Origin: Craterostigma plantagineum
Taxonomy: Eukaryota > Streptophyta > Magnoliopsida > Lamiales > Linderniaceae
Direction: 5' to 3'
Length of the DNA stretch: 64,000 nt
NCBI GenBank assembly: GCA_027422505.1
Contig: JAPQWV010000001.1
Location: forward strand, 2,294,001-2,358,000
Positions within the stretch are counted from its first letter, which is position 1; the number at the start of each line of letters is the position of its first letter. A program made the translations under genes and the position numbers. The notes beneath the pieces were generated by a model, which had not been told where the DNA came from, searched no databases, and worked only from the letters and a program-made list of their open reading frames with translations. Below, in pieces: positions 23,736 through 35,288 of this stretch.

Positions 23736-26700
23736 TCATACAATATCCCAATTGTTAAAATAAATACATATAGTCAAAAACTTTCTAAACGAGGCAACTT
23801 TAGAATCGTCCAAAGCGTAGAGATCATCTCTGTTACCGATCAACAGAGACATCGCGGCCCTAAGCATGTACATACCGCACTCTCCGCTGTTCGAGAAATA
23901 TAACAATTTCAGGTTTAAGAAAAATAAGAAAATAAGAAAGTGAGAAAATAAAAAAATTACCTGAGACGTTGTTGAGGGAAATTGGGGCACCGCACCCAAG
24001 CAAACTTCTCCCCAGATTCTTGCTCCACACCTACGTGTTGAAGCATCAGCGGTATCACTTCGGCCAAAGGATCGAGGAACGGCTTCATTGCCCTCAAGTC
24101 CGAATCGCTGCTGCGATCGGAATCCAAAACGAGGATGTTCCTCTCCTTGAACTGAGCGACGAGGAGCACCCAATGCGAGTTAAATGCCAATGGGATGACG
24201 GCCACATCCGCTTGGCTCCAGTGAAGTGACGGCTTGCCACCGTATATCGCATTGATCTCTCCCGTGGCGAATAGGTCGAACGAGGACACGTTCCACGGCC
24301 GCGGTTTGGCGGACTCCATCCTGACTGCATGTGCGAAGTTGGCGTTCACGTACGCGATTCGCTCCGCATGCACGCAGTTTTCTTGCATCGTCGTGAACCC
24401 GCTGAATGCCTCGTTGACGTGCTGCAATAATAGCATATAATATTATTAAACGAAATAATTAGAACATATTTAGCAAGAAACACACATACCTCATCCGAAA
24501 GCCACACTTTCGGAGTGGACAGGTCGGCAAAGAATTTCTTGTCGTACGCTTGGAGGATTCCTTGCCGTTCCTCCTTTGCGCCCATTCTTGCCACCTCCGC
24601 CGCGACGGCATCCCAATTCTTCACCCTCTCGCCGATGATATGCTCTATGTCCGCGCGGCGTTGTATTGCAACGCGAGGGGTCGAATCGGGCGTCGGCGTA
24701 TACGGACTCGAAAGCAACCTCGACTTCTTCTTCGCACGTTCCGTCCGTGGCCGCCTCTCCTCCGCTTCCGCCGCCTTCTTTGCCTTCGACGCCGCGGCGG
24801 CCCTCTGCGCCTCCGCCCACGCCGCCTTCTTTGCCTTCGACGCCGCGGCGGCCCTTTCTGCCGCCGCCTCCGCCGCGGCCCTCTCCGCTTCCGCCGTCGC
24901 CGCCGCCGCCTCCGCCGCGGCCCTCTCCGCCGCCGCCCTCTCCGCCGCCGCCCTATCCGCCGCGGCCCTCTCCGCCGCGGCCCTCTCCGCCACCGCCCTA
25001 TCCGCCGCGGCCCTCTCCGCCGCGGCCGCCTCCGCCGCGGCCCTCTCCGCCGCCACGGCCGCGGCCTCCATCTCGGCCTCCATCTCCACATTCTCGCCCC
25101 CTGCTCCCGACTCCCCGTCGACGGCGAATGAGGAGGCGAAGGAGGCGGCATGTCCTGATCGTAGCTTCTCGTAATATCCCGCACCGTTCTCGGCGTCAGG
25201 CTCTCAAGGGCTACAAAATTAGAGTATTACGTTAGATTTACGTAATATCAATATAATCTTATAAAATAAACATTAAGTAAGACATACCTTGGACCACGAT
25301 CGAGCGCAGCTCCCTAATCTCCGTCCGCAAATCCCGTACATCGCCTTCCAGCCTGTCCATTCTTCTATCGAAATGGGCGATGATTGAGCCGGAAGGAGGA
25401 GGAGACGGCCTCGGAGGAGAAGACCTCGGAGGAGACGGCCTCGGAGGAGGAGACGGCCGAGGAGGAGACGGAGCAAGCCGATGCTCGGTGCAGTAGACCG
25501 GCAGCCCATTTAGAAGATGCTCCACTATCCTCTGGGCCACGGCATCATTCCGGCTGCCACAAAATCCGGCGACCGTGCGGAAGTGCCTTGAATCGGCTTC
25601 AGCATCGGTCGGTGTAAGGCAACACCGCACGTCCTGTGTATTTGTACAATTTAGAAAACGCAATCTAAATAAATCCATATTATAAATAAATAAATATACT
25701 TACATCCATCGCCACGGCACCGAATGCACGCTCGACCGCTTGCCATCCCGGAGCAGAGCTCTTGCCGTAAAATGTCGTCTTCCAATGGCACATACGGGGT
25801 AGCGGGAGCCCTTCGCCGGCTCTTCTCACAGTGAATTCTTGCCCGACGGTCGGCCAGCACTCGTATGCCAGAACCTGATAAAAGAGAGTAGAAGTAAGTT
25901 AAAATAAATATAATATGTCTTAAATAATAATACAAAACTAATTTAATTACCTGAAGCGGCATTACGAAGCCGCTGATATCGAATGTTGTTTGGGTTCTTC
26001 CATTCGATGCCATCTCCATCGCCCTCCCCAAGAGGTCTTTGTTCAGACCATAAATGACCTCCTCGAACGATATCCTTCCCCAAGGATATTCGTTGAAGCG
26101 GTCGAAGTCCTCCACCAGACGGAGCCACTCCTCCTTGACCTTCAAGTCCTTCTTTACCCTCCGCTCCCCTAGCACCCCGACGGCAAAATAAAGTGCCGCG
26201 ATCTTCACTTTCTCGGGATGAACGCCTGAGGCTCCACCGGCGTCACGGATCATTTCCGTGATTTTCTTCTCCAAATCGTGTAAATATATAAGGGGCTTGC
26301 CTGCGAGCCATAAAACAAACGTTAGTTTTTGAAATCGAAGTAAAAAAACGAATCAAAAAGATAAAAAAAACAGAATTAATACCAGGCCAATGCCTCGTCG
26401 CAAACTCGTTCGAGGACGGTATCTCCGGCTCGTTAGCGCCGCAGTCGAGGCCCGTGAGTAGGCAATACTCGACCAATGAAAATCGTAATGGTCGCCCACG
26501 AACGACCATCCAGAACTCCTTCGAGTCCGGCATGTACTCCACCTGCCGGCTCATCAAATACCACATGATCATGTTCGAGTTGTAGTGGTTTCGGGCCACC
26601 TTTATCAGGTTCCCGAACTGAGTCCGTCTAACCATCTCCTCCATTTCCTCCTCGTTCAAAAGCGTACGGATGCGTTCGCATACCGACATGTACTGCGCGT

Positions 26701-27130
26701 TCAGAGTGAGGGTGGCATGGTAGAAATTGTCCGCCGGCAACTTCGTCGGAAGATAGATCTGAAAACGCAAAAAAAAAAAGCAAAATTCACTGTTATTCGA
26801 GTAAATTATTCGAGTACAACATCACTCGAATAAGCCAAGCAGTAATACGAACCCTAATTACTCGAATAAATACTCGAAAAGGCGATGAAAACGATTTTTA
26901 CAAAAATCCGACCGATTACGACGTTTACGCAACGATTTAACATAAAAAACGACCGATTTAACGCTAATAACAAAACATCTAACCAAGAAATTCGTTCAAC
27001 CAATTCGATTTAACAAAAACGCAAAATGCGACCTAAAACTCACCGTGGCTCTACCGCCGTCGATTTGCTCATCCACCCGGTTACGAACAGGCGCGGAAGG
27101 CTCCGATGATCTCGTTTTTCTTTTCGCCAT
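23736..27130 (-). CDS. DUF1985 / Ulp1-like cysteine protease (KIULP type)
   Basis: Eight exons in phase: 27130-27044, 26758-26383, 26300-25951, 25874-25704, 25633-25288, 25202-24490, 24421-23961 and 23886-23736, encoding 884 aa without a stop. Exons 2-4 are the DUF1985 domain. Exon 5 carries a Pro/Ser-rich linker and a short coiled coil (MDRLEGDVRDLRTEIRELR). Exon 6 has a long Ala/Glu/Arg heptad-like stretch. Exons 7-8 are a C48 (Ulp1/SENP) peptidase with His 764 (NSHWV), Asp 781 (VLDSD), a Gln pair just before the last junction and Cys 838 (SGECGMY). C48 enzymes remove SUMO in host cells; Kaonashi MULEs carry such genes as passengers, with unknown substrate. Exon 6 must start at 25202, because the alternative acceptor eight bases upstream puts a stop in frame. 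Confidence 0.88.
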
Positions 27131-27687
27131 TGATGATTATGCTTGGGCTTGTGTACGATTTTTCGAGTAAGTAATTTGGTTTCGAAGAGAGAGCGCGAGG
27201 GATTTATGGTTTTCGAGTGATTTGTGTCTAATTTTCTTTCCGAGCTTTTTAAAACACTGATTATTCGAGTAGTTTATTCGGGTTCCGTATTCGAGTTCTG
27301 ACTCGAAAAGGACTCTCGATAAGATACTCGAATAATGTAGCTTACTCGTTTAAATTTTCTGCACATTATTCGAGGCACCTTATCTCTTCGATTTATTATT
27401 AGAGTAAGTCATTCGAGTCTTGCTTTTACTCGAATAAATCCGAATAATTTTTCGCTTTTAATAAGTCAAAAATGCATTTATTCGAGTCGTTTATTCGAGT
27501 GACATAACCCTCGAATAAAGCTCGAATAACTTTTCACTGTTAAAAAAACGGATTAGCCTCCTTAACCAGTTTTTTAGTAAGGGTATTTCAGTCATTTGAG
27601 AACCCGTTCCTCTTTTTTTAAAACGAAATAGAATCGTTCCTCTTTTTAAAATTCTCCTTAGTTGATCCCTTTTCTCAAAATTCTCCC
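27131..27687. other. Right end of Kaonashi MULE, upstream of Ulp1-like gene
   Basis: Contains ATTCGAGT/ACTCGAAT motifs (27250-27530) and the terminal inverted-repeat region (27590-27687). It should include the Ulp1-like gene promoter on the minus strand and abuts the SCP2 promoter on the plus strand. Confidence 0.55.
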
Positions 27688-27703
27688 AATTGAAAACGGC
27701 GAA

Positions 27704-27711
27704 ATATAAAA
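27704..27711 (+). promoter_or_regulatory. Candidate TATA box of SCP2 gene
   Basis: A TATAAAA-containing tract (AATATAAA) lies about 50 bp upstream of the SCP2 ATG and only 17 bp beyond the end of the MULE. Assignment is by position only. Confidence 0.4.
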
Positions 27712-27757
27712 ACCACGCCATTTGCAGCGTAGTTACAGAACATCAGTCGGCGAAGCT

Positions 27758-28322
27758 ATGGCGGACTCAACTCCTCAGCTGAAGTCTGAAGCTATCATGA
27801 AGCAGATGAAGCTTCATATCTCGACTGAGGCTGGTAAGCAGCTGACGAAGAAGATCGGACTCGTTTACCAGATAAACATCGCTCCTAAGGTTCGCACGAT
27901 TTGATGATCAGTTGTCTCTTTTTGGTCGATCGCTTGATTTGATCGGAGCCGTTTCTATTTTTCTGTGATAGAAATTGGGATTCAATGAGAAGCCTTTCAT
28001 CGTCGATTTGAAGAAAGGGGAGGTTAAAGAAGGTAAATTAGGGGCTATTGTGCTTTTCCTTTTTTTTTTGTCCCTCAAATTTCAACTGGGAAACCTCAAG
28101 AAAGAATCCAATTTGAGATTTATTGGAATCTTTTTAGGGACTTGCGAAGATGGGAAAGCTGATGCTACATTCTCCTTCACCGACGAAGATTTCGTGAAGG
28201 TTGCTACTGGGAAATTGAATCCTCAAATGGCTTTCATGAGGGGTTCTATGAAGATTAAGGGGAGCATCAGTGCAGCGCAGAAATTCACCCCTGACATCTT
28301 CCCCAAACCTTCAAAGATGTGA
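27758..28322 (+). CDS. SCP2: Sterol carrier protein 2 (SCP2), peroxisomal
   Basis: Three exons: 27758-27889, 27972-28032 and 28138-28322, giving 125 aa, close to the usual length of plant single-domain SCP2. The whole protein is one SCP2 fold with the conserved GLVYQINIAPK and KPFIVDLKKGEVKEG segments and the FVKVATGKLNPQMAFMRGSMKIKG lipid-binding half. It ends SKM, a variant of the SKL peroxisomal targeting signal. SCP2 binds and transfers lipids and acyl-CoAs and supports beta-oxidation in peroxisomes. The upstream MULE ends about 70 bp before the ATG, so the distal promoter of this gene now consists of transposon DNA. Its 3' end converges on the PAH gene. Confidence 0.95.
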
Positions 28323-28945
28323 GCTGTAAGATATTTACAACGATGTTACGAAATGAAAATATATTAGACATATTCTAATATGATCACTGGGTCTCTCTAA
28401 TCTGATTTGGTTGAAACATATAAGTATATTATATGACCTGATCTGATCTGATTTGATCATAAAGGTTTAGTCTTTGCATAATAACTGAATTTTTATTCAA
28501 GACATGATTCGGGATATTTGAATGCAAGCACTGTTACTGCATATATGACATATACAAACATTTTCTTTAATCACAATGGAACAAAATACTACGAAATCAA
28601 CGACATTGAACAATTGCAAGGAATAACGAGCAAGAGAAAGGGGGTATAACTTGTGCGTCTAAATATCACCCTAGGCTGGATGAAGAAAACTGCTGCAGAC
28701 GGTATATATGTTATGTGCAACTTAAATATATCAAAATTTCCATCTTTTATATCTATTGATCATACTGTGTTTGGTTCTCCCGATATTGCTGCCTGCAAAA
28801 CTGATATGTAATGTGATGTAGTGGAAATTCAATCAGTCTGTGGCGTCGTTAATATGAAGCGTTTTGGCGTTACCTTCTTGCACGAAAGTGTTTACGACGA
28901 TTGACGTGTAATGTTCTTTTTTCTTGTCCATTTACATACGTTGAT
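28323..28945. other. Spacer between convergent SCP2 and PAH genes
   Basis: About 620 bp containing both 3' untranslated regions. AT-rich with no further coding sequence seen. Confidence 0.6.
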
Positions 28946-31900
28946 TCAGATATCAAGAGGAGGAGGAGGGAGTTTCCAGAAATTCCAGGAATTAAAATCT
29001 TCCTGGAAAACATGATATAGATAGTAGATGATAACTTAGCAGAAAAATGAACTGAAATAGAGAAGAGAAGAAAAAAAGTCGACTTGGATCAAAACATGCA
29101 CTTTATACTCAGTTAAGAAGAGAAACCAATACCTGTTCGGAAGATGACGTTGAGGGGAACATGCCGTGCACAAGGGTATGAAGAGACGAGTATGATTTTT
29201 TGTTAACGCGTCTGTTAACAACGATGTCACCCTATATATATATACAGGCAGCATCATCGCGAATCAGATGGAGAAAACAAATAAATTTGCAAGTTCAAAT
29301 CTAAAATTTGAAAGTTATCATGGGGATATTTTTACCTTTGGATTGATGATAAAGATTTTCCCACTTGGGATCCCGACCTTAAGATAGCTAAACTCATCTG
29401 TGTCTCTGTTTCCAAAGCCAGCGTAAAATGGATTTGTATCAGCGGGAAACAGTGCTTTAATGTCCTGGAAAATTCAAAAAATATGTTCATTCATCTGTTA
29501 TTGATAAGGTTTCGGTAAAGTTATAATAGTTCACGTTGAACAATTGAACAACAAAAATATATAAAGAATATGACATAATCAAGTAGCCGACCTCCAAGCA
29601 AGCAATTTTGAACTCATGTGGAGCTCTTCTCACAACTGCAAGCAGGTATAAATGGAGATGTTTATGAGCTGAAACAGAAAGGGTTTCTGGAAATTAACGA
29701 GGAATATATTGGTCTCATTTACCTTCTCGATACAGAGATGGAAAAAGTCCGTCAGGTGAGATGACTACAGGTCCCTCGGGTAAGGCTTTTCCGTCCTGGA
29801 ATAATATATGAACTGAAGGTAACCATACTTATCTAAACCATATCAGTAATTTATCAAGATAAAATCAAATTCTGATCATTTTTTCAAGTTTTCCATTATG
29901 AAATGCCTAATAATCAGGACAATTCATCAAAGGAAGTCTTCACTTGTGCACCTGAATAGCTAGCTAGCTATGACAGTCTTAAGGCATACCTGCTTGATAT
30001 TAGACAAGAATTGTCTGGTAATGAAGGACTGAGAAATTGAACGTGCACTTAGGAACATCAATTCATAACCGTTCTCCTGCATCAAACAATATTTAGAAAA
30101 AATTAAAAAGAAAAAACCACAATAAATTCGTGTTCAATCTCATTATATAAATCAGCACGCATCACTACTAGTATCCCAAGGTTTGATATGCAAAGGTTAC
30201 AAGTCTCCTTTATGAAGAACTGAAGTGGAGCTGGTAATTGTCATCTTTATAATGCATCTGTGACATGATGAAACATGATCTTAAACTATTACCGTTCACT
30301 GAGATTAATGTACCTTGATTGCTGAGAAGAGATGGGCAACACCTGTCTGTGACCAATCCATGCCAACCAAAGGCATTACCTGTCCTAGAAGATCAGACCT
30401 ATATTATGGAGTAAAATGTCAAACAAAAGTAAACAGAAAGAATCATATGGTGCAGAATTGCTCTCAATCATGGAAATATATATCATTGTATCAAATGCCT
30501 ATCGAGAAATATCAACGTCATACAGGAAAAACTGAGGAAAATATACCTAGTAATTGTCCCGTCCACATCAGATATTACTATTCGAGTGTCCCATCTCCAC
30601 AAGAAAATCCGTGCATCGACCTAAGTTCAATGTAAAAGAGCATATAAGAAATTGCTATATCTATCATTAGACATCAAATGATGAAATCAAAGTAACCTGT
30701 TGTGTTCCGAGCATTGAGGTTGAGAAGGTGAAGATTACTGTATTCTTCCCTTCTTTTAAGTTTAAGGAAGCTACCTCTTCTGAAGTAGGAGCAAGTTGTT
30801 TCACCTTTTTCTTGTTATTATTCAGATTCTCATTTGTATTCACATTTGCACCCACCAAATGGACTTTTTTCGGTGAAGTTTCTGTAGGATTGAGATCACT
30901 ATCACCATCCATGTCATGGTGAGAAACCTTAACACCTTTCAATTTCTTAGGAGGGACGGGCCAACTTCTTTGGCTTCCTTTTAAAGAACTATTGGATGGC
31001 AGAAGATTCCCTGAAAAGTACCTCTTTGACAATCATCTCTCTGTTTGGAGGATTTTTTAATAATTACTGGATGTAATTGTGATATGTTTAACATGTATGA
31101 GGTTGATAAAAGGATAACATAGGCTTAGAGACCACTAGTATAAAACTAACATGCTACTTACTAACACAGCAACAATGAATTTAATCAATGTCGAAAATGA
31201 ACTATACAATGATCACTTACCATCAACATGATTGTTAGCATCCCCTGCCTTATCATCTGAATATGAACTGTCTGAAGAATGGGCAAGATCGCTTACTTCG
31301 AGATTTGTAAGACCTTCAGCAGAGGGCAACGACCTCATCCTAGTTAGTTCTTTGGACTGAACTTGGTCAAGTTTTTCAATGCAACCATCACTTGCCACGT
31401 TTCTCAACCTTGTATTTTGAACATTAACATTATCTATGTAGTCATTTATAATAGATTGGTCCAGCGGATAACTCAAGCAACATTTGGCATTAGCAAACTC
31501 GTTGGTTTCATCCAAAACCCCCAATGAACACGAAGATTCAGCTTCTTTAGTCGCACAGAAGTGTTTGGCATCATTAGAACACGATTCATCAAGATCGCCA
31601 AATAGGAATCTCTCTTCTTCTGTGATGATTGATGCTTTAACAAACGCATCAAGAACATCAGTATTTAACATTTGGGGTTCGCAAACTGTTTCCGTAGCCA
31701 CAACGGTTTTTGTCTCCGCAGCTACAGAAGGTGTGATGCCAGAACTAGAAATGCTAACTACACTCTCTGACTCCGTTATCGTAGAAGAACCGTTCAATGG
31801 ATGAACAGAAATTGAATGAGAGTAAGATTCCGCAACAATGTTTTCTGAAGCACCATGTACGAATTCACTCACAGAAACCTTTTCCTCATGAATTAAACTT

Positions 31901-32721
31901 AACCCATGTCCTTCTACTTCTGTCACAATTTCATTTTCTTTAACAGTCAAACTGGTCTCAACAATGCCATTTTCACCAGCACCATTCTCCATCTCTTTAA
32001 CTGAATCAGAAATAACATCCATTTCATCTATGTTTCGAACATCGAGCTGCAAACTTTTTTTGATTTCATCTTTCGATGTATCTATTGGAGGAAAATCTTT
32101 TCTTCTACGCCTTGAGGAGAGAAGGTTCGTGGACCACTTAAGGTCCAAGAGATCAGCTGCCATCTCAGCATGCTCCAGAGAATTTGTCCTTATTACACCG
32201 TCTACATTTGCTTCCTCGTGGACTATAGAAACATCTTTTCTTGATGATTGGGGCCCATAACCAGCACGCCGAGAGTTAGACCTAATGATAGATTCCTTAT
32301 CAAATTCAGAAGATTCAGACCAAGTGGCCTTAGAATCATAGTTGCAGCTTTTCGATTTAAGGGGGCAGCTGATCCTAGGTTGTCCATCAGCATCCTCGCC
32401 GGACGAAGATGGAGGAGAACATGAAGCAACACTTTCCTCTGCATCAACTTCTTTCAAAAAGAAAGCTTCCCCTTTATGATCCAAGAACATGTGAAGACCT
32501 TCAGCTTCGACCCCATTAACATGGATTCTAACAATTTTTTCTGTTGCCTTCAACACGCCTTGAAATTTACCGAATCGAACGTACCAAGGAGACGATTTGA
32601 AGCTACCATCGCGTTGTTTTACCACGATTATATCCACTGCACCACCAAACGGGTGAAATGGGCCAGAGACGGTGTACACGCCTTTACTAATGTAGCTACC
32701 TAACCTCCCCACTGCTTCCAT
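28946..32721 (-). CDS. PAH: Phosphatidate phosphatase, lipin type
   Basis: Ten exons in phase: 32721-31221, 31010-30697, 30620-30547, 30398-30314, 30076-29990, 29795-29723, 29635-29592, 29464-29336, 29231-29133 and 29002-28946, giving 820 aa. The N-LIP domain opens the protein ([20 protein letters not shown]). A long variable, acidic and Ser-rich middle follows. The C-terminal LIP/HAD domain carries DxDxT as Asp 623, Asp 625 and Thr 627 in ISDVDGTIT. The end matches the family consensus around [11 protein letters not shown]. It converts phosphatidate to diacylglycerol, feeding galactolipid and triacylglycerol synthesis and limiting ER phospholipid. The length is somewhat below Arabidopsis PAH1 and PAH2, mainly in the middle. 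I did not decide between PAH1 and PAH2. The frame is open upstream of the ATG, but conservation supports Met at 32721. Confidence 0.95.
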
Positions 32722-34286
32722 CTTTAATGGCACAGAAAATCTTCGCCAAGATAACGAAGTCTTCCAACAACAGATCACAAAATAGAATTCACAGCGCGAA
32801 CCCTTTGAAGCTGAGGCTTGACAAACTTTCCCACTTTTAAATTTCACAAGAACCCATCATCAATATTAAGAACAAAAATCAAACATTGACGCCCCACCAT
32901 CATGAGAAACAGAATACCCAGCTTCAAGAATGAACGCCAATCCTCGCAAATTGAAAATGAAAAAGGAGATTCAGGAGAACACACTGAAAAAATAAAATGC
33001 TTCCGATAGAATTTCAAACAACCAAGATGACTTGGAAAAAAAAGAAGAAAAACAATCCAGCTAAAGAGATATGGATATCGACTAATTACGAAAGCAAACC
33101 GACGTGAGAAGCAAAAGCAAACCGCCAATAGCTGAACGTTGAACAAATATCGCCTGAAAACTGTATGTTCTTTTCATAGGCTATTCGAATATTCCAACGT
33201 ATATGATATTATCCACACTCGAAACTAATAATTGATCCACCCTCAAACACGATTGACGATCTAACATGCAATGGATCGATTCGATTGCAAACGAAGCATA
33301 AACATCACATGCGACGAGGATTTCAGGGAAACAAAAGTGATGGTGGGAGGATCAAATTGGATTTCAAGGGAAACAAAATAATATAGTGGAATAAATATGA
33401 CACTGATCTGATATAATAATAACTAACTAAAATAAGTTTTTCTATAATTTTATCATCATGATTGTTTGAATGGGGTGGAATAAATGTTTTCGTTATAGGA
33501 AATCGTGGCTAGGACGTAAAAATGTGGATCGCATTAAGATTGCCAGGTCAGCTATGTTTTGATGACTCTGCTTGATATGATATTAATTTTTATCATAGTA
33601 ACAACAGTTATATTCATAAATAATTGCTTGAGCTTGTGGTAATCCATTAATATTGACTATCGAGTATGAACAGTCGCTTTCTCATCACTCCTTTGATTTG
33701 AATAGTAATATAAGTAAATTAATAATCAGTGGACAAAGCATATTGTGGGCTACGGCCCATCTTTATGGTGCGGCCCATTTATCTTTCCGGCCCAATATAT
33801 ATATATATATATATAATATATTTTTGCGTAACTACTACTTGGCTGTTGCCGATGTTGTGAAATAGACCACCTAAAAATCTACCCCAAGAAATGCTATTTC
33901 AAAAGTATCACGAATATATAAAACACAATAATAGAGTTTGGTGAGCATAGTATATTTGGTTCAATTGCATCCCGCCTCCTCCCATTAATCATAGACGCAT
34001 GGAAGAATCATCCAAATAAATAAGTAGTAGTTGGTCCAAATACGCTTTGTAAGAGAATTTGTTTTCGAGCTTTGTACAAATTATCACACGTCGTCTCTAT
34101 AGTATCGAGTTTGGTGGGGCCCCCGCCTAGGTTCCAACCTACACTTACACATCGACGCCATTAAAAACAAAGTCGTAGCCGTTGAACTAAACTATTACAA
34201 GACAAACTAACTACACATTCACTTCCATCCCCAACCCAACCACAGCATAATTAAAAACACCCAACCTCCCCCAAAGACCTTCCTCA
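32722..34286. other. Intergenic region, PAH upstream side
   Basis: Holds the PAH 5' leader (open to about 33150) and its promoter on the minus strand. It also has an (AT)n microsatellite at about 33800-33820 and the likely promoter of the plus-strand gene at 34287. No additional gene is recognised. Confidence 0.55.
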
Positions 34287-34805
34287 ATGGCCAACGCATC
34301 ATCACAGGGAGATTTCAGCTTTCCCATTACAATCACCGATTCGCAGGCATGCTTCGTCGAGTCGCCCCCTCTATGGAATAACAAACCCGAGCAAACACTC
34401 ATAGGTGGTAATAAGAAAGAAGCAGCAGAAAATGGAGCGAATCAGTTGAAGCTGCGCTCGTTTCAAGAATTCGAGGACATCTGTGTTAGAGATCAGAAGA
34501 GTATCTACGACGATGAGAACGATTTCGACGACGAAGAGGAGAGAATGGACGTTTTGTGGGAGAATTTGAACGACGATCGAAGTATGGGAAGGGTGGGGAA
34601 GTTCGATGCTTCGCCGGCGTCGCCAGATGGGAAGGTTCAACTGAGGTGTGTTAGAACCTTAAAGCTGTCTAAGGCGAATAGCCAAATGAGTCTTTCTGGG
34701 AAGATGAAGAAACAGAGCATGGTGATACTCATCAAAGAGCTGAAGAAGGTGTTTATCAATATGTATGGTTCTGGCGTTCAATCGAGGAATGAAGGGGAGG
34801 GCTAA
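34287..34805 (+). CDS. Uncharacterised acidic plant protein
   Basis: A single-exon frame of 172 aa. It is acidic in the middle (DDENDFDDEEERMDVLWENLNDD) with a basic C-terminal part (KLSKANSQMSLSGKMKKQSMVILIKELKKVF). No signal peptide or membrane segment is visible. The MDxLWExxN motif recalls small plant proteins of unknown function, but I cannot name a family. A compact CDS with CAATGG start context and codon use like its neighbours supports a real gene. Function is unknown. Confidence 0.65.
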   Translation: MANASSQGDFSFPITITDSQACFVESPPLWNNKPEQTLIGGNKKEAAENGANQLKLRSFQEFEDICVRDQKSIYDDENDFDDEEERMDVLWENLNDDRSMGRVGKFDASPASPDGKVQLRCVRTLKLSKANSQMSLSGKMKKQSMVILIKELKKVFINMYGSGVQSRNEGEG

Positions 34806-35288
34806 ATCGTTTGTTCAGAAAAAGACAATGTGTGGGAATGCAAACTGTATATGGTTTTGCTGTTTTTTGGTGATCGAATGTACTTAGACAATGATGCAGC
34901 AAAAAGATAATGCCTGATCCATGCAAATAATTGTATAACCCAACAGAAGTTCCCTGGCCCAAGAATGGTGACGACAATAATATGTTAAAAAACAGTACGA
35001 CAAAGATGACAATCCTTTCTTTAATCAATGACACATAAATTTGAGGCTATAGAACACCTATATGGTTTACATGCTATGTTCGTTCTTTCAAGCAATTTTG
35101 AAGAGGGCCAACAAAACTCACCTTGTATGCTCGAACATGGTTGAGGAAATCAGTACGCTTTACTCATTCTTTGTATGAATATTGTCATTTACACCATATG
35201 GCACCACTTGGTTGCGAATCTGCAGCAATTTGGCACATATGGAGAGGAAAAGCAACATGACTTTTAGACAGAATCACCTTCGAACGAA
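34806..35288. other. Spacer between convergent genes
   Basis: Contains the 3' regions of the gene at 34287 (+) and the DUF616 gene (-). No coding content is recognised. Confidence 0.5.

Larger units (their letters stand above)
19403..27687. mobile_element. Kaonashi-type MULE with intact transposase and Ulp1 gene
   Basis: The approximate termini are GGGCTATTTTAAAAAATAAG (19403) and, inverted from 27687, GGGAGAATTTTGAGAAAAGG. The motif AAAAAAAGAGGAAC occurs inside both ends in inverted orientation (near 19470 and 27610). No matching 9 bp duplication was found for this pair. The AATTGAAAA after 27687 instead resembles AATTCAAAC before 13628 (7 of 9), so the two MULEs may share outer boundaries. 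The element carries a 755-aa transposase on the plus strand and an 884-aa Ulp1-like protease gene on the minus strand, tail to tail, with ATTCGAGT/ACTCGAAT motif arrays in the non-coding parts. Confidence 0.7.

Noticed and set aside
24346..25235. Several long overlapping open frames on both strands through an alanine/proline/arginine-rich block
   Set aside because: Only the minus-strand frame that joins the Ulp1-like exons in phase (exon 6, 25202-24490) is coding. The others are shadows of its GC-rich repeat codons.
19403..27687. A perfect 9 bp duplication flanking the intact Kaonashi MULE alone
   Set aside because: GTTGTGAGT before 19403 and AATTGAAAA after 27687 do not match, so I did not claim one.
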